Shown piece by piece: positions 46,901 through 57,980 of a stretch of 64,000 nt of DNA. The DNA is from Mercurialis annua (lineage: Eukaryota > Streptophyta > Magnoliopsida > Malpighiales > Euphorbiaceae). Location of the stretch: assembly GCF_937616625.2 (NCBI RefSeq), contig NC_065572.1, positions 40,823,653 to 40,887,652 on the forward strand, given 5' to 3'. The position numbers and the translations under genes were made by a program. The notes beneath the pieces were generated by a model, which was given only the letters and a program-made list of their open reading frames with translations, was not told the origin of the DNA and made no database searches. Position 1 is the first letter of the stretch, and every line of letters starts with the position of its first letter.

Positions 46901-49900
46901 AAAAGTTTATTAACGTTACAAAACAAATCCAAAAGTTTCACATTTTTAGCAGTTTAAACCAAACGTTTACAAACGTTACGGAACAAAACCAAACGTTTAA
47001 AACATTACGAAACAAATCCAACCGTTTCAAATTTTTAGTGATTTAAGCCAAACCTTTTACAAAAGTTACGAAACAAAGCCAAACGTTTACAAGCGTTACG
47101 AAACAAATCCAAGCGTTTCACCTTTTTAGCAATTTAAGCCAAACGTTTAGAAACGTTACAAATCAAATCCAAACGTTTCACCTTTTTAGCGATTTAAGCC
47201 AAACGTTTACAAACATTACAAAACAAATCCAAACATTTCACCTTTTTAGCGATTTAAGCCAAACGTTTACAAACATTACAAAACAAATTGAAACGTTTCA
47301 CCTTTTTAGCGATTTAAGCCAAACGTTTACAAACGTTACGAAACAAAACCAAACGTTTCACCTTTTTAGCGATTTAAGATAAACGTTTATAAACGCTGCA
47401 AAACAAATCAAAATATTTCACATTTTTAGCACTTTAAGCCAAACGTTTACAAATGTTACGAAACAAATCCAAGCATTTCCCCATTTTTGAAATTTAAGCC
47501 AAACGTTTACAAATAATACAAAACAAATATAAATGTTTTTCATTTTTAGCGATTTAAGCCAAACAATTCCAAACGTTACAAAACAAAACTAAACATTTCA
47601 CCTTTTTAGCGATTTAAGCCAAACGTTTATAAACATTACGAAACAAGTTTAAAACGTTACGAAAGAAATCCAAACGTTACACATTTTTAGAGATTTAAGT
47701 CAAACCTTTACAAACGTTACGAAACAAAATTCAAGCATTTCTCCTTTTTAGCAATTTAAGCCAAACGTTTATAAACGTTGCGAAGCAAATCCAAACGTTT
47801 CACATTTTTAGCAATTTAAGCAAAACGCTTACAAACGTTACGAAACATATCTAAGCGTTTCACCTTTTCAGCAATAAAAGCCAAACCTTTGCACACGTTA
47901 CGAAATAAATCCAGGCGTTTCACCTTTTCAGCAATTTAATCCAAAAGTTTGCAAACGTTACGAAATAAATAAGAACGTTTCATCTTTTTAGTGATTTAAG
48001 ACATTTACAAACGTTATGAAACAAATCCAAACGTTTCACCTTTTTAGCGATTTAAGACAAACGTTTGCAAAGGTTATGAAACAAATCCACACGTTTCACC
48101 TTTTTAGCAATTTAAGCCAAACGTTTACGAACGTTACAAAAAAAATCCAAACATTTCACCTTTTTAGCAATTTAAGCTAAACGTTTACAAATGTTATGAA
48201 ATAAATCCAAGAATTTCCTCTTTTTAGCGATTTAAGCCAAACGTTTACAAACGTTATGAAACAAATCCAAACGTTTCAACTTTTTAGCGATTTAAGCCAA
48301 ACGTTTACTAACGTTATGAAACAAATCCAAACGTTTCCCCTTTTTAGCGATTTAAGCCAAACGTTTACTAACGACACGAACCAAATCCAAACATTTCACG
48401 TTTTTAGCAATTTAAGCCAAACTTTTACTAACAACACGAAACAAATCCGAACGTTTCACGTTTTTATCAATTTAAGCCAAACGTTTACAAACATTACGAA
48501 ACAAATCCAAACATTTCTCCATTTTAGCAATTTAAGCCAAACGTTTACGAACTTTAAGAAACAAATCCAAACGTTTCGCCTTTTTAGCGTTTAAGTTAAA
48601 CCTTTACAAACGTTTCGAAACAAAACCAAGCGTTTCACCTTTTTAGTAATTTAAGCCAAACGTTTGCAAACGTTACATAACAATTCCAAGCGTTTCACCT
48701 TTTTAGCAATTTATGCTAAACGTTTACAAACGTTGCGAAACAAATTCAACCGTTTCACAGTTTTAGGTATTTAATCCAAACGTTTACAAACGTTGCAAAA
48801 CAAATCCAAGCGTTTCCCTTTATAGAAATTTAAGCCAAACGTTTACAAACGTTACGAAACAAATCCAAATGTTTCACTTTTTACGCGATTCATGCCGAAT
48901 GCTTACAAACGTTTAGAAACTAAACCAAATGTTTCACCTTTTTAGCAATTTAAGCTAAACGTTTACAAACATTACGAAACAAATCCAAACGTTTACAAAT
49001 GTTACGAAACAAATCCAAACGTTTCAAATTTTACAATTTAAGCCAAACGTTTACAAACGTTACGAAACAAATCCAAGCATTTCAACTTTTTAGCAATTTA
49101 ATCCAAACGTTTACAAACGTTAGGAAACAAATCCAAGCGTTTAAAACGTTACGAAACAAATCCAAACATTTCATATTTTTAGCAATTTAAGCCAAACGTT
49201 TACAAACGTTACGAAACAAAACCAAACGTTTCCCCTTTTTAGCGATTTAAGCCAAACATTTACAAACGTTAGAAAACAAATCCAAACGTTTCACCTTTTT
49301 AACGATTTAAGCCGAATGTTTACAAACATTTCGAAGAAAAAAAATCAAACGTTTCACCTTTTTAGCGATTTAAGCCAAACGTTTACAAACTTTACTAAAC
49401 AAATCCAAACGTTTCACCTTTTTAGTGATTTAAGCTAAACGTTTACAAAGGTTACGAAACAAATCAAAATGTGTCACCCTTTTAGCAATTTAAGCAAAAC
49501 GTTTATAAACGTTATGAGACAAATCCAAATGTTTCACCTTTTTAGCGATTTAAGCCAAACGTTTACAAAGGTTTGGAAAAAAAACCAGACGTTTCACCTT
49601 TGTAGCGATTTAAGCCAAACGTTTATAAAGGTTACGAAACAAATCCAAACATGTCACCTTTTTAGAAATTTAGGCCAAACATGTACAAAAGTTACGAAAC
49701 AAATCCAAACGTTTCACCTTTTTAGCGATTAAGCCAAACATTTGCAAACATTACGAAACAAATACAAACGTTTCACATTTTTAGCCATTTAAGACGAACG
49801 TTTACAAACGTTACGAAACAAGTCCAAACGTGTCACATTTTTAGCAATTTATGCTAAACGTTTACAAACGTTAAGAAACAAAATCAAGTGTTTCACCTTT

Positions 49901-50136
49901 TTAGCAATTTAAGCCAAACATTTTCAAACGTAATGAAACAAATCCAAGCGTCTAAAACGTTACGAAACAAATCCAAACGTTTCATCTTTTAGCAATTTAA
50001 GCCAAACATTTACAAACGGTATGAAACAAATCCAAGTGTTTCACCGTTTTTGCAATTTAAGCCAAACATTTACAAACGTTACGAAATTTCAAACGTTTCC
50101 CCTTTTTAACGATTTAAGCCAAACGTTTTACAAACG
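43905..50136. repeat. 60-bp satellite array continuing after element B
   Basis: About 104 monomers. It begins with the second CCTTA and resumes the array interrupted at 33756. Inverted segments lie at about 44003-44905 and 45578-45652; the latter is a diverged version of the marker at 33673. The block 45908-46146 is duplicated at 46147-46385 (239-base offset, rare CTTCTTTTTCACGATT variant). Shortened monomers occur near 46260 and 46390. Long open frames (for example 46663-47046) are by-products of the period. No gene is seen. Confidence 0.95.
44003..44905 (-). repeat. inverted satellite segment
   Basis: About 15 inverted monomers, entered at GCCTAACGTTTGG and left at GTAAACATTTCCCC. Both switch points lie on AACGTT-type dyads of the monomer. 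Some internal monomers are shortened (near 44075 and 44460). Confidence 0.88.
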
Positions 50137-50519
50137 GGATATTAAACTCTATAGATCACTAAGCTTTCCTCAAATTACAGAAAGGTCACTAAAAAAACTT
50201 TTGTTACAAAATGGTCATTGAACTATACCTTTTATTACAAAGGGGTCCAGCCATCTAAAACGTTGCGTTTTAAGCAAAAAACGCAACATTTTACGTGGCA
50301 AGCCAAAATTACAAAAAGGAACATAGTTCAGTGACCTTTTTGTCATAAGAGATCCAGTGACATTTTTATAATTCACGAAAAGTTTAGTGTTGTTTTTGTA
50401 ACAACATAAATATTTTTGTAGTAAAAGGTATAGTTCAATGATCATTTTGTAACAAAAGTTTTTTTAGTGATCTTTCTGTAATTTGAGTAAAGTCTAATGA
50501 TCTACAGAGTTTAATATCC
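50137..50519. mobile_element. 383-bp MITE, probably Mutator-like
   Basis: The ends GGATATTAAACTCT...AGAGTTTAATATCC are part of terminal inverted repeats of about 100 bp (left to about 50240, right from about 50416) with few mismatches. The flanks carry a 10-base duplication TTTACAAACG (50127-50136 and 50520-50529) taken from the satellite. A duplication of 9-11 bases with long inverted repeats points to the Mutator superfamily. The middle holds a second hairpin at 50262-50287 (stem GTTGCGTTTT, loop AAGCAA). There is no transposase, so it would need one supplied from elsewhere. Confidence 0.88.
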
Positions 50520-52907
50520 TTTACAAACGTTACGAAACAAATCCAAACGTTTCACCTTTTTAGCGATTTAATCCAAACATTTACAGACGTTACAAACAAA
50601 TCCAAACGTCTCGCCTTTTTAACAATTTAAGCCAAACGTTTAAAAACGTTATGAAACAAATCCAAACGTTTCACCTTTTTATCGATTTAAGCCAAACGTT
50701 TACAAACGTTACTAATTAATACCACATTTAAAATGTTACGAAACAAATCCAAACGTTTCACATTTTTAGCGATTTAAGCCAAACCCTTACAAATGTTACG
50801 AAAAAAAAACCAAATGTTTCACCTTTTTAACAATTTAAGCCAAACGTTTACAAACATTACGAAACAAATCAAAGCGTTCCACATTTTTAGCAAATTAAGC
50901 CAAATGTTTACAAAGTTTCGAAACAAATTCAAGCGTTTCACCTTTTTAGTAATTTAAGTCAAATGTTTACAAACGTTACAAAACAAATCCAAGCATTTCA
51001 CCTTTTTAGCAATTTAAGCCAAACGTTTACAAACATTACGAAACAAATTCAAAGGTTTCACCTTTTTAGCGATTTAAGCCGAACGTTTCAAACGTTACGA
51101 AACAAAACCAAACATTTCACCTTTTTAGCAATTTAAGCCAAATGTTTACAAACGTTGCGAAACATATCCAAACGTTTCCCCATTTTATCGATTTAAGCCA
51201 AACATTTAAAACGTTACGAAACAAATCCAAAAAATTCACATTTTTAGCGATTTATGCCAAACGTTTACAAAATTTACAAAACAAATCCAAACGTGTCGCC
51301 TTTTTAGCGATTGAAGCCAAACGTTTACAAACGTTACGAAACAAATTTAAACATTTCACCTATTTAGTGATTAAGCCAAACGTTTACAAACATTATGAAA
51401 CAAAACCAAATGTTTCACCTTTTTAGCAATTTAAGCCAAACGTTTACAAACGTTACAAAACATATCCAAACGTTTCCCCATTTTAGCGATTTAAGCCAAA
51501 CGTTTAAAACGTTACGAAACAAATTCAAAAAATTCACCTTTTTAGTGATTTATGCCAACATTTACAAACTTTACGAAACAAATCCAAACGTTTCACCTTT
51601 TAGCGATTGAAGCCAAACGTTTACAAATGTTACGAAACAAATATAAACGTTTCATCTATTTAGCGATTAAAGCCAAACGTTTACAAACATTACGAAACAA
51701 ATCCAAATGTTTTACCTTTTTAGCGATTTAAGCCAAACGTTTACAAAGTTTAGGAAACAAATACAAACGTTTCACCTTTTTAGCAGTTTAAGCCAAACGT
51801 TTACAAACGTTACGAAACAAATCCAAGCGTTTGACCTTTTTAGCAATTCAAACGTTTACAAATTTTGCGAAACAAATCCAAGCATTTCACCTTTTTAGCA
51901 ATTTAAGCCAAACGTTTACAAACGTTACGAAACAAATCCAAACGTTTTACCTTTTTAGCGATTTAAGCCAAACATTACAAACATTATAAAACAAATCCAA
52001 ACGTTTCACCTTTTTAGCGATTTACGCCAAACGTATACAAACATTGCGAAACAAATCCAAACGTTTCACCTTTTTAGTGATTTAAGCCAAACGTTTACAA
52101 ACGTTACGAAACAAATCCAAACGGTTCACCTTTTTAGCGATTTAAGCGAAACATTTGCAAACGTTACGAAACAAATCCAAATGCTTCACCTTTTTAGCGA
52201 TTTAAGCCAAACGTTTACAAAATGTTACTAAACAAATCCAAATGTTTCTTCTTTTTAGCAATTTAAGCCAAACGTTTACAAACATTACGAAACAAATCCA
52301 AATGTTTCGCCTTTTTACCGATTTAAGCCAAACGTTTACAAACGTTACGAAACAAATCCAAACGTTTCACCTTTTTAGTGATTTAAGCCAAACGTATACA
52401 AACGCTACGAAACAAATCCAAACGTTTCGCCTTTTTAGCGATTTACGCCAAACGTATGCAAACGTTACGAAACAAATCCAAACGTTTCGCCTTTTTAGCG
52501 ATTTTCGCCAAACGTATACAGACGTTACGAAACAAATCCAAACCTTTCACCGTTTTAGCGATTTAAGCAAAACGTTTACAAACGTGACAAAACAAATCCA
52601 AATGTTTCACCTTCTTAGCGATTTAAGCCAAACATTTACAAACGTTACGAAACAAATCCAAACGCTTCACCTTTTTTCAGATTTAAGCCAAACGTGTACA
52701 AAATGTTACGAAACAAATCCAAACGTTTTGCCTTTTTAGCAATTTAAGCCAAACGTTTACAAACGTTACGAAACAAATCCAAACATTTCGCCTTTTTGGC
52801 GATTTAAGCCAAACTTTTACAAACGTTACGAAACAAAACCAAATGTTTAAAACGTTACGAAACAAATCCAAACGTTTCACATTTTTAGCGATTTAAGCCA
52901 AACCTTT
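50520..52907 (+). repeat. 60-bp satellite array, plus orientation
   Basis: About 40 monomers without inversion. 51123-51270 recurs 298 bases downstream (rare variants ACATATCC and AAAAAATTCAC). Monomers at 52380-52550 share CGTATACAAACG and TTTCGCC variants, a local subfamily. The array breaks off at CCTTTACA and continues as the truncated LTR of element D. The 165-codon open frame at 52242-52739 is a by-product of the period. Confidence 0.95.
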
Positions 52908-53168
52908 ACACTAACTTATGTATATAGTACCGCGAGGCCAGTTCGTACCAGGTACACTAGCTAAAGCCCGCGAGGTTTTGAACAGTTAGTGTAAATATTT
53001 GTATATATATATATATATATATATTGTGTATATTTGCTTCCGTTGTGTCGTGGTATTTGTTTATTATTTGCGAAAAATTTATAGTGGTTTGAGGCTTGCT
53101 ACGGGTTCCGGAGCTACCACTCCCGTTCCCCAGCGCCGGTTACTGCTCAATTATTTTGGGTTGTGACA
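52908..53168 (+). repeat. truncated 5' LTR of element D
   Basis: It matches the last 257 bases or so of the 3' LTR, from ACACTAACTTATG to TTGTGACA. The TA microsatellite is longer here (53002-53024) than in the 3' LTR (59809-59822). The left edge is a join with satellite at a shared ACA, so about 2.2 kb, including any promoter, is missing. Confidence 0.92.
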
Positions 53169-53171
53169 ATG

Positions 53172-53184
53172 TTGGTATCAGAGC
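53172..53184 (+). promoter_or_regulatory. primer binding site, element D
   Basis: TTGGTATCAGAGC, complementary to initiator Met tRNA, three bases after the LTR end at 53168, as in A, B and C. Confidence 0.93.
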
Positions 53185-53631
53185 ATTTGGTCCAGTTTCC
53201 AATGCAAGTTTGTTTAAGTGTTTATTTGAGAGCAGTTAGTCCAGTTACCACTGCAAGTTTTTTTCAGTGTTTTGTCTGAGTGTCTATTTGATTTGGGATA
53301 TTCTGTCAGTAAGTAAACCTAGGAACTACTGCAGCAAAAGAGTCGGACCTTAGTTGCTTGTATTTGTTTGATATGTGTATTAGCAGTATGTGGCATAGCG
53401 CGCGAATCAGGGTTATTAAGCTAATAAGTTATTAGTATCTGCGTATACGAACGACTGAGGCAACTAAGTGTTTGCTACTTGCCCTAAAATTACTAAATGG
53501 TTATTTGCTTGCGAACTACGTGCAGTTGGATTAAATGCTAAATGATTACAGTATCTTATCAGTTAATATTGGGATTGCGTGTGGAAATGGGCTCAGATGC
53601 TCGCTTATGTTTGAAATTGTTTCTTTTCAGC
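53185..53631 (+). other. leader of element D with possible intron
   Basis: The start contains a tandem duplication (GTCCAGTTTCCAATGCAAG and GTCCAGTTACCACTGCAAG). The family-wide leader motif GGAACTACTGC is at 53322-53332. A good 5' splice consensus CAGTAAGT lies at 53307-53314 and TTTCTTTTCAG ends at 53630, one base before the gag ATG, so 53309-53630 could be an intron. No coding sequence is seen apart from an upstream in-frame ATG at 53542. Confidence 0.5.
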
Positions 53632-54153
53632 ATGTCTGGACAGAACGTAGCTCAGTCACATGCTGCTGAAAAACGGAAGGAAGTAGGCAAACCATCTGGT
53701 GTCCATCAGAACGGATTCCACGCAGATATTAGAAGATCGCTAGAAATTTATCAGAATGGCTATATGTCTGTATCAGAGATTGGTAGTTCTTCTGGAGCCA
53801 GAGGTAGAACCCATTCGCCAGAAATAAAGTATAGTGAGAAAGAAGAGGATCATGAGGAAGATCCGGAGGGAGATCCGGAGGAGGATCCTGAAGAGGATCC
53901 AGAGGAGGACCCAGAAGAGAGCCCAGAGGAAGAATTAGAAGAAGAGGATTTTGAGGAAGAGGAACTGTTAGATGAATCAGACATTGAAGAATATAAAAGT
54001 GAGCATTTCTGGTCTAGGGTGTGGAGATACCGCAATTTGAGAGAAGACGCAGAAATAGCAAACGATCAGGCACAAATAGCTCTAAACCAAGTTAGGAGGC
54101 AGATGCTCTCCTTCTCTCCGAGGAATGCTAACAGTAGGGCTGTATTCTTCTGA
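53632..54153 (+). CDS. acidic gag-like N-terminal frame, element D
   Basis: A 173-codon frame starting at MSGQNVAQSH. An ATG at 53542 would add 30 residues, but 53632 sits at the position of other gag starts, right after a pyrimidine-rich AG. Residues about 69-120 are strongly acidic with tandem EDPE units (77-98). Residues 126-160 look helical (WRYRNLREDAEIANDQAQIA). The front of the capsid domain seen in A and B (DFTTFL, LDFLEEL, WEDFVTRF) is absent. The frame ends in VFF just as the next one begins. I infer a Gag-derived protein from its place behind the primer site; the acidic part itself matches nothing I recognise. Confidence 0.6.
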   Translation: MSGQNVAQSHAAEKRKEVGKPSGVHQNGFHADIRRSLEIYQNGYMSVSEIGSSSGARGRTHSPEIKYSEKEEDHEEDPEGDPEEDPEEDPEEDPEESPEEELEEEDFEEEELLDESDIEEYKSEHFWSRVWRYRNLREDAEIANDQAQIALNQVRRQMLSFSPRNANSRAVFF

Positions 54154-54463
54154 TTTTCTACGAATGGTTGAGGGAGTCCCCGATCTGAACGAAGATAACA
54201 CAACTATCAACCGTAGATACGTCAGAGGCTTAGGACCTGATTATGGTGAGCTATATGAGTATGTAGGTGAACATTTTGGGACGCTTACTATGATGGCCCG
54301 TAGGATCGAGACTGACTGTCAGTGGGAGGGCGATCCTGTTCGACCCTTCTATTTTAGGCGTGAGTTTCATCCTAATTATGTCAACCCATCCTCTGGTATT
54401 AAGACTAACCCCCACTTTGTGCATAGAGGCGGAGGCAACTCCGGTAGAAGAATTAGGGGCTGA
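54125..54463 (+). pseudogene. gag capsid C-terminal half, element D, shifted frame
   Basis: A 112-codon frame overlapping the end of the previous one in another phase. Residues 7-60 (YSSDFLRMVEGVPDLN, INRRYVRGLGPDY, MMARRIE) align with the capsid C-terminal part of B (YTTEFVRLCRFAPDLQ, RYVKGLGSDF) and A (VNNRYVRGLGSEF, SARRMENLL). No CCHC knuckle follows, only HRGGGNSGRRIRG. Either a one-base change broke a single gag, or a programmed shift joins the two frames in the 54125-54153 overlap; I cannot tell which. Confidence 0.7.
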
Positions 54464-57400
54464 CACACTGGCGTAGTCATTAGGGAACCTAGCGTTCCGC
54501 ATCAGGCACCTCAAGGTATTAGCGATTTATATGCTTTGTGTATTTGTGTTTATGTGGTTGAATTACTGTATATATATGTTTGTTGCATTGCATAATAGAG
54601 TATAATAATTAGGATATACCTATAGGATAATACTTCAGATAGCGAAAAGCTATAGGAAGAGATGTCGCCGGTGACGTACCTAATAAAAGAACATATAAAC
54701 ATGATTTACGATAGCAATCATATAATAAACAATACATAATACATTATCGCGAACGTGATTCCTATATTACGTTCTAGAAGTCGTAAAGGAAAAGATGGGC
54801 TACTAAAAAGGGAATCAATGTAGAACATCGGTACCTGCGTTTGTATATGACATGATACAGTGTATCGAAGCAGTGGATGTAGTGATTACAACAATAGGGA
54901 ACTTTGACTCGAATTGAGTAATCGGAGATATGGAAAAAGAGGTGATATGACAGAAGAATAGTCAGGGAAAACGACAGTAGGTGACATCAATATAAAAATT
55001 TGAAATGTACTCAATAATAATAAAGAAAGCCGTTAATAGTCGCATAGTGTACAAACTGGGATAAACTTATGTTTTACGAAAAGTATGAATTTTTTTTTAG
55101 ATTTTTCAAAATACAATTGTGCTCAGTCATCGTATATGACATCGCATAATCACGATAGGACTGCATAAAAGAATGATTTTCAAAATCTTAGATCATGCAT
55201 CATATCTTTACAAAGATAAAGAAAATGCAATTTTGAGCAACCCTTTAGTGATGAGAGGTGTCATCACTCTGAGCTACAATTGTATGGACGATTTCAAATG
55301 ATTTATGAAAAGTAGTTTAAAAAAGCTGGCCAGCCAAAGGATGTTTTGAAATCTTTGTGTTCAGCAAGTGAACTCAGATGTGAAACTCTGGATCGGATAA
55401 TAAACGATTCTTAATAAATGAGGATAATACTTGTAAAAGAAATCCCAATAACGGAATTAAGCCATGTTAACGATTAATTACAACAAAGCTAATGAGGATA
55501 AGGTAAAATGCAAATAAGGAGTTATCACCGGAGAGCATACGCAGTCAAGGTGCGATGCATTGGCAATGCCTGAGGATACAATATATGTCCTCATGTTAGA
55601 ACAAAGGATGAAATGACATAGAGTCATGTTAGACGAAAGAAAGGAAGTAAAGGATATGAAACGACGGAGAAGACGATCTTGTACGGTGTGAAGGTTCAAA
55701 GTTAGATGGATCAAGAGATAAACGATGTTATATGACTGATATCAAGTGAAGCTACTCACATCAGTATCAGAATTATGAGTGCGTTAACAGAAAGGGGAAA
55801 AGTAAAAGAGAAGAACCTCAGTATAAAGATAAAGACTACGTATATAGACATACATATCAGTAAATGTAAGAATGGTGAAGAACATGGAAGAAAGTATGAT
55901 AGAAAATGCATGTATTCCCGAAATCTAGCAAGATGATTAGAAAAGTGGAAAGTTCTAGAAATATATTAGAAGGATTGTCGGAATAGAACAGTAGTAATAA
56001 AGATGTTATAAACGGGGAGAAGACGTAATGGATATAATAAATAAACAATAAGACGATACTTCATTGCTATTGGACAGATAGGAGTGTACTATATATAGGA
56101 AGCCACGATGTCATAAGGACGAAAGTCGGTATTAATACAAAAAAGGCTAAATTCCTTAAGACAATTAAAGCTACGTTATAAGTACTAAAGAGGCATAAGG
56201 TGCATAGGATAACAAAATTGAAACTATTCACTAATTTGGGAATTACAAAGTCAAGTACAATCTAAATGTTCAGAATAATCGGAAGACATTTTAAGAAGTA
56301 GATGAAAGACATAATAAAGATAAACTAAGGAACGATCACCATTAGTGCTAAGATAATATTTTAAAGAGTGAAACTATTCGAAAGTAAAAAAGTAGAAGTA
56401 TAAGATGAAAGAGAAAGTTGTTTATATAGTGAGAAGGAATTATGATAGAGGAAGTGATGAAAACCTATAGGATTGTCGGATTTAGGAAAACTTAAGCACA
56501 AAAGAAGATAAGTTATTAAAGATCTATTAAATCAGTTAAAGATTAAAGGTAATGATGAAGTTACGCGAAAGTTAGTTAGTAATAAGAATTCTTAAGAAAG
56601 CTAGATGTTAAGAAACATATGAAATTCTTATGAGATCAACGTAAATAAGGAATCGTGAAGTAAAGGAAAGACAACTTTGACTGATAAGTCAATAAGAGAC
56701 TCGAAACGATCTTTAAAGGAGCAACTAAAGGGAAGTAAAGAGGATAAGAATACGGATAGTATCAGCAAATAAAAACAACTGTACAAGCTACACGATCGAA
56801 AGTAATGTGAAGCAGCACGTTTAAGGCAATGGTAAAGGCTGAAGGATCACGAACAACAACACGACACGAAGTTCACAGTAGCAAAAAGGAAGGGAAAAAG
56901 AAGACGAAAGGTAACAGAAGGTATATCGAACTTAACTTCTATAAGAAAGAGCGATTATGGTAGACGGAGTATAACCCAAAAAGGGATGATTAAAAGAAGC
57001 TAAATGTCTAAAAGTGAAAGAAAGAGAAGTAAGAAATAGAGTTAACAACTTAAGAAAGGAAGAAGATAAGGGAGGATGACAGTAAGGATATGGTCATAAA
57101 CTTACAACTATATAAGCAAATGCTCATAAATGTATGAGTAAAGCAAATGTTTCATCAAGAGAGAAGTACTAAATCGATGAGATACTAATCAAAAGATTAT
57201 ACGACGCTAAGGATAATCTGAGGAAAGATCCTGACTAAAAGGGCAGTGATGCAAGGATTGCGATATCAAAGATACATCTAAGGTGACGCTACTTTGAGAA
57301 GATTCTCAGCTACGCGATGGCAAGGAGATACTATAAGCAGAATAGATAATCGATTAATAATAAGTACAAAATCACAGCTATAGGTGAAGAGCTAAGAGTT

Positions 57401-57488
57401 AAAGTAACAGAAGAAACTATGACTGACGCGTAGTAATGGACGTCAAGAAAAGCATAAGTAAAATTTTAAAGTTTCAACAAGTCTTATG
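54464..57488 (+). other. 3-kb purine-rich non-coding interior of element D
   Basis: Stops occur in all frames and no pol motif ([16 protein letters not shown]) is found on either strand. From about 54600 the plus strand is markedly rich in A and G, with long runs such as AAGAAGACGAAAGG and AAGAAAGGAAGAAGATAAGG, and poor in C and T runs. Longer frames at 55478-55714 and 55857-56048 lie on the complementary strand and encode only hydrophobic low-complexity sequence. It occupies the place of pol. Confidence 0.7.
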
Positions 57489-57524
57489 AAAATTCGAGGA
57501 CGAATTTTTATAAGGGGGGAAGAA
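57489..57524 (+). promoter_or_regulatory. stem-loop and polypurine tract, element D
   Basis: Stem AAAATTCG / CGAATTTT with loop AGGA at 57489-57508, then TAAGGGGGGAAGAA directly before the LTR start TGTAATACCCC at 57525. Same arrangement as in A and B. Confidence 0.88.
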
Positions 57525-57980
57525 TGTAATACCCCAAAAGATTAAATTATTTAATTGGAACACGTGTCCAGTTTTGAGTTGCCGGAATGGTAATATCGTA
57601 AAGATTTTCGAGGAATCAAGATAAATAAACTTCAAGTAGGTCAGTTTCGAGAAGTTAACGACGAGGTACTTAATATTATATCCTAGTTGGAAAGTAGGAA
57701 TTGGAATTAAAGGAAAAATGTCAAGAAATATTCCAAAATGAAGTTCAGGGACTAATGTGGTAATTTAACCACTATGTTTCGAAAATAGAAATTTATAGAT
57801 TTTAACGGAAAAATATTTATATCGGATTCGTATTATTTATTGGATATAAATAATACGTATAAGGTGTAATTCAAGTGTTTAGTTAATTTAGTTATGGACT
57901 AAATTGTATAAAAGAAAAGTTTGAAATATAAGTTGTAACAAATAAACAAAACAAGGGTTAAAGAAGCACTTTAACCTTAA

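Noticed and set aside
141..52907. CRISPR-like array (regular short repeats)
   Set aside because: There is no repeat-spacer alternation. Units are head-to-tail without unique spacers, on plant chromosomal DNA with retrotransposons and no cas genes.
53002..53024. TA microsatellite as a separate feature
   Set aside because: It is an internal part of the D LTR (also at 59809-59822, shorter) and only shows slippage between the two LTRs.
54464..57488. Degraded pol or a host gene in the interior of D
   Set aside because: No RT, protease or integrase motif in any frame on either strand, and stops are dense. Purine skew is the only structure seen.
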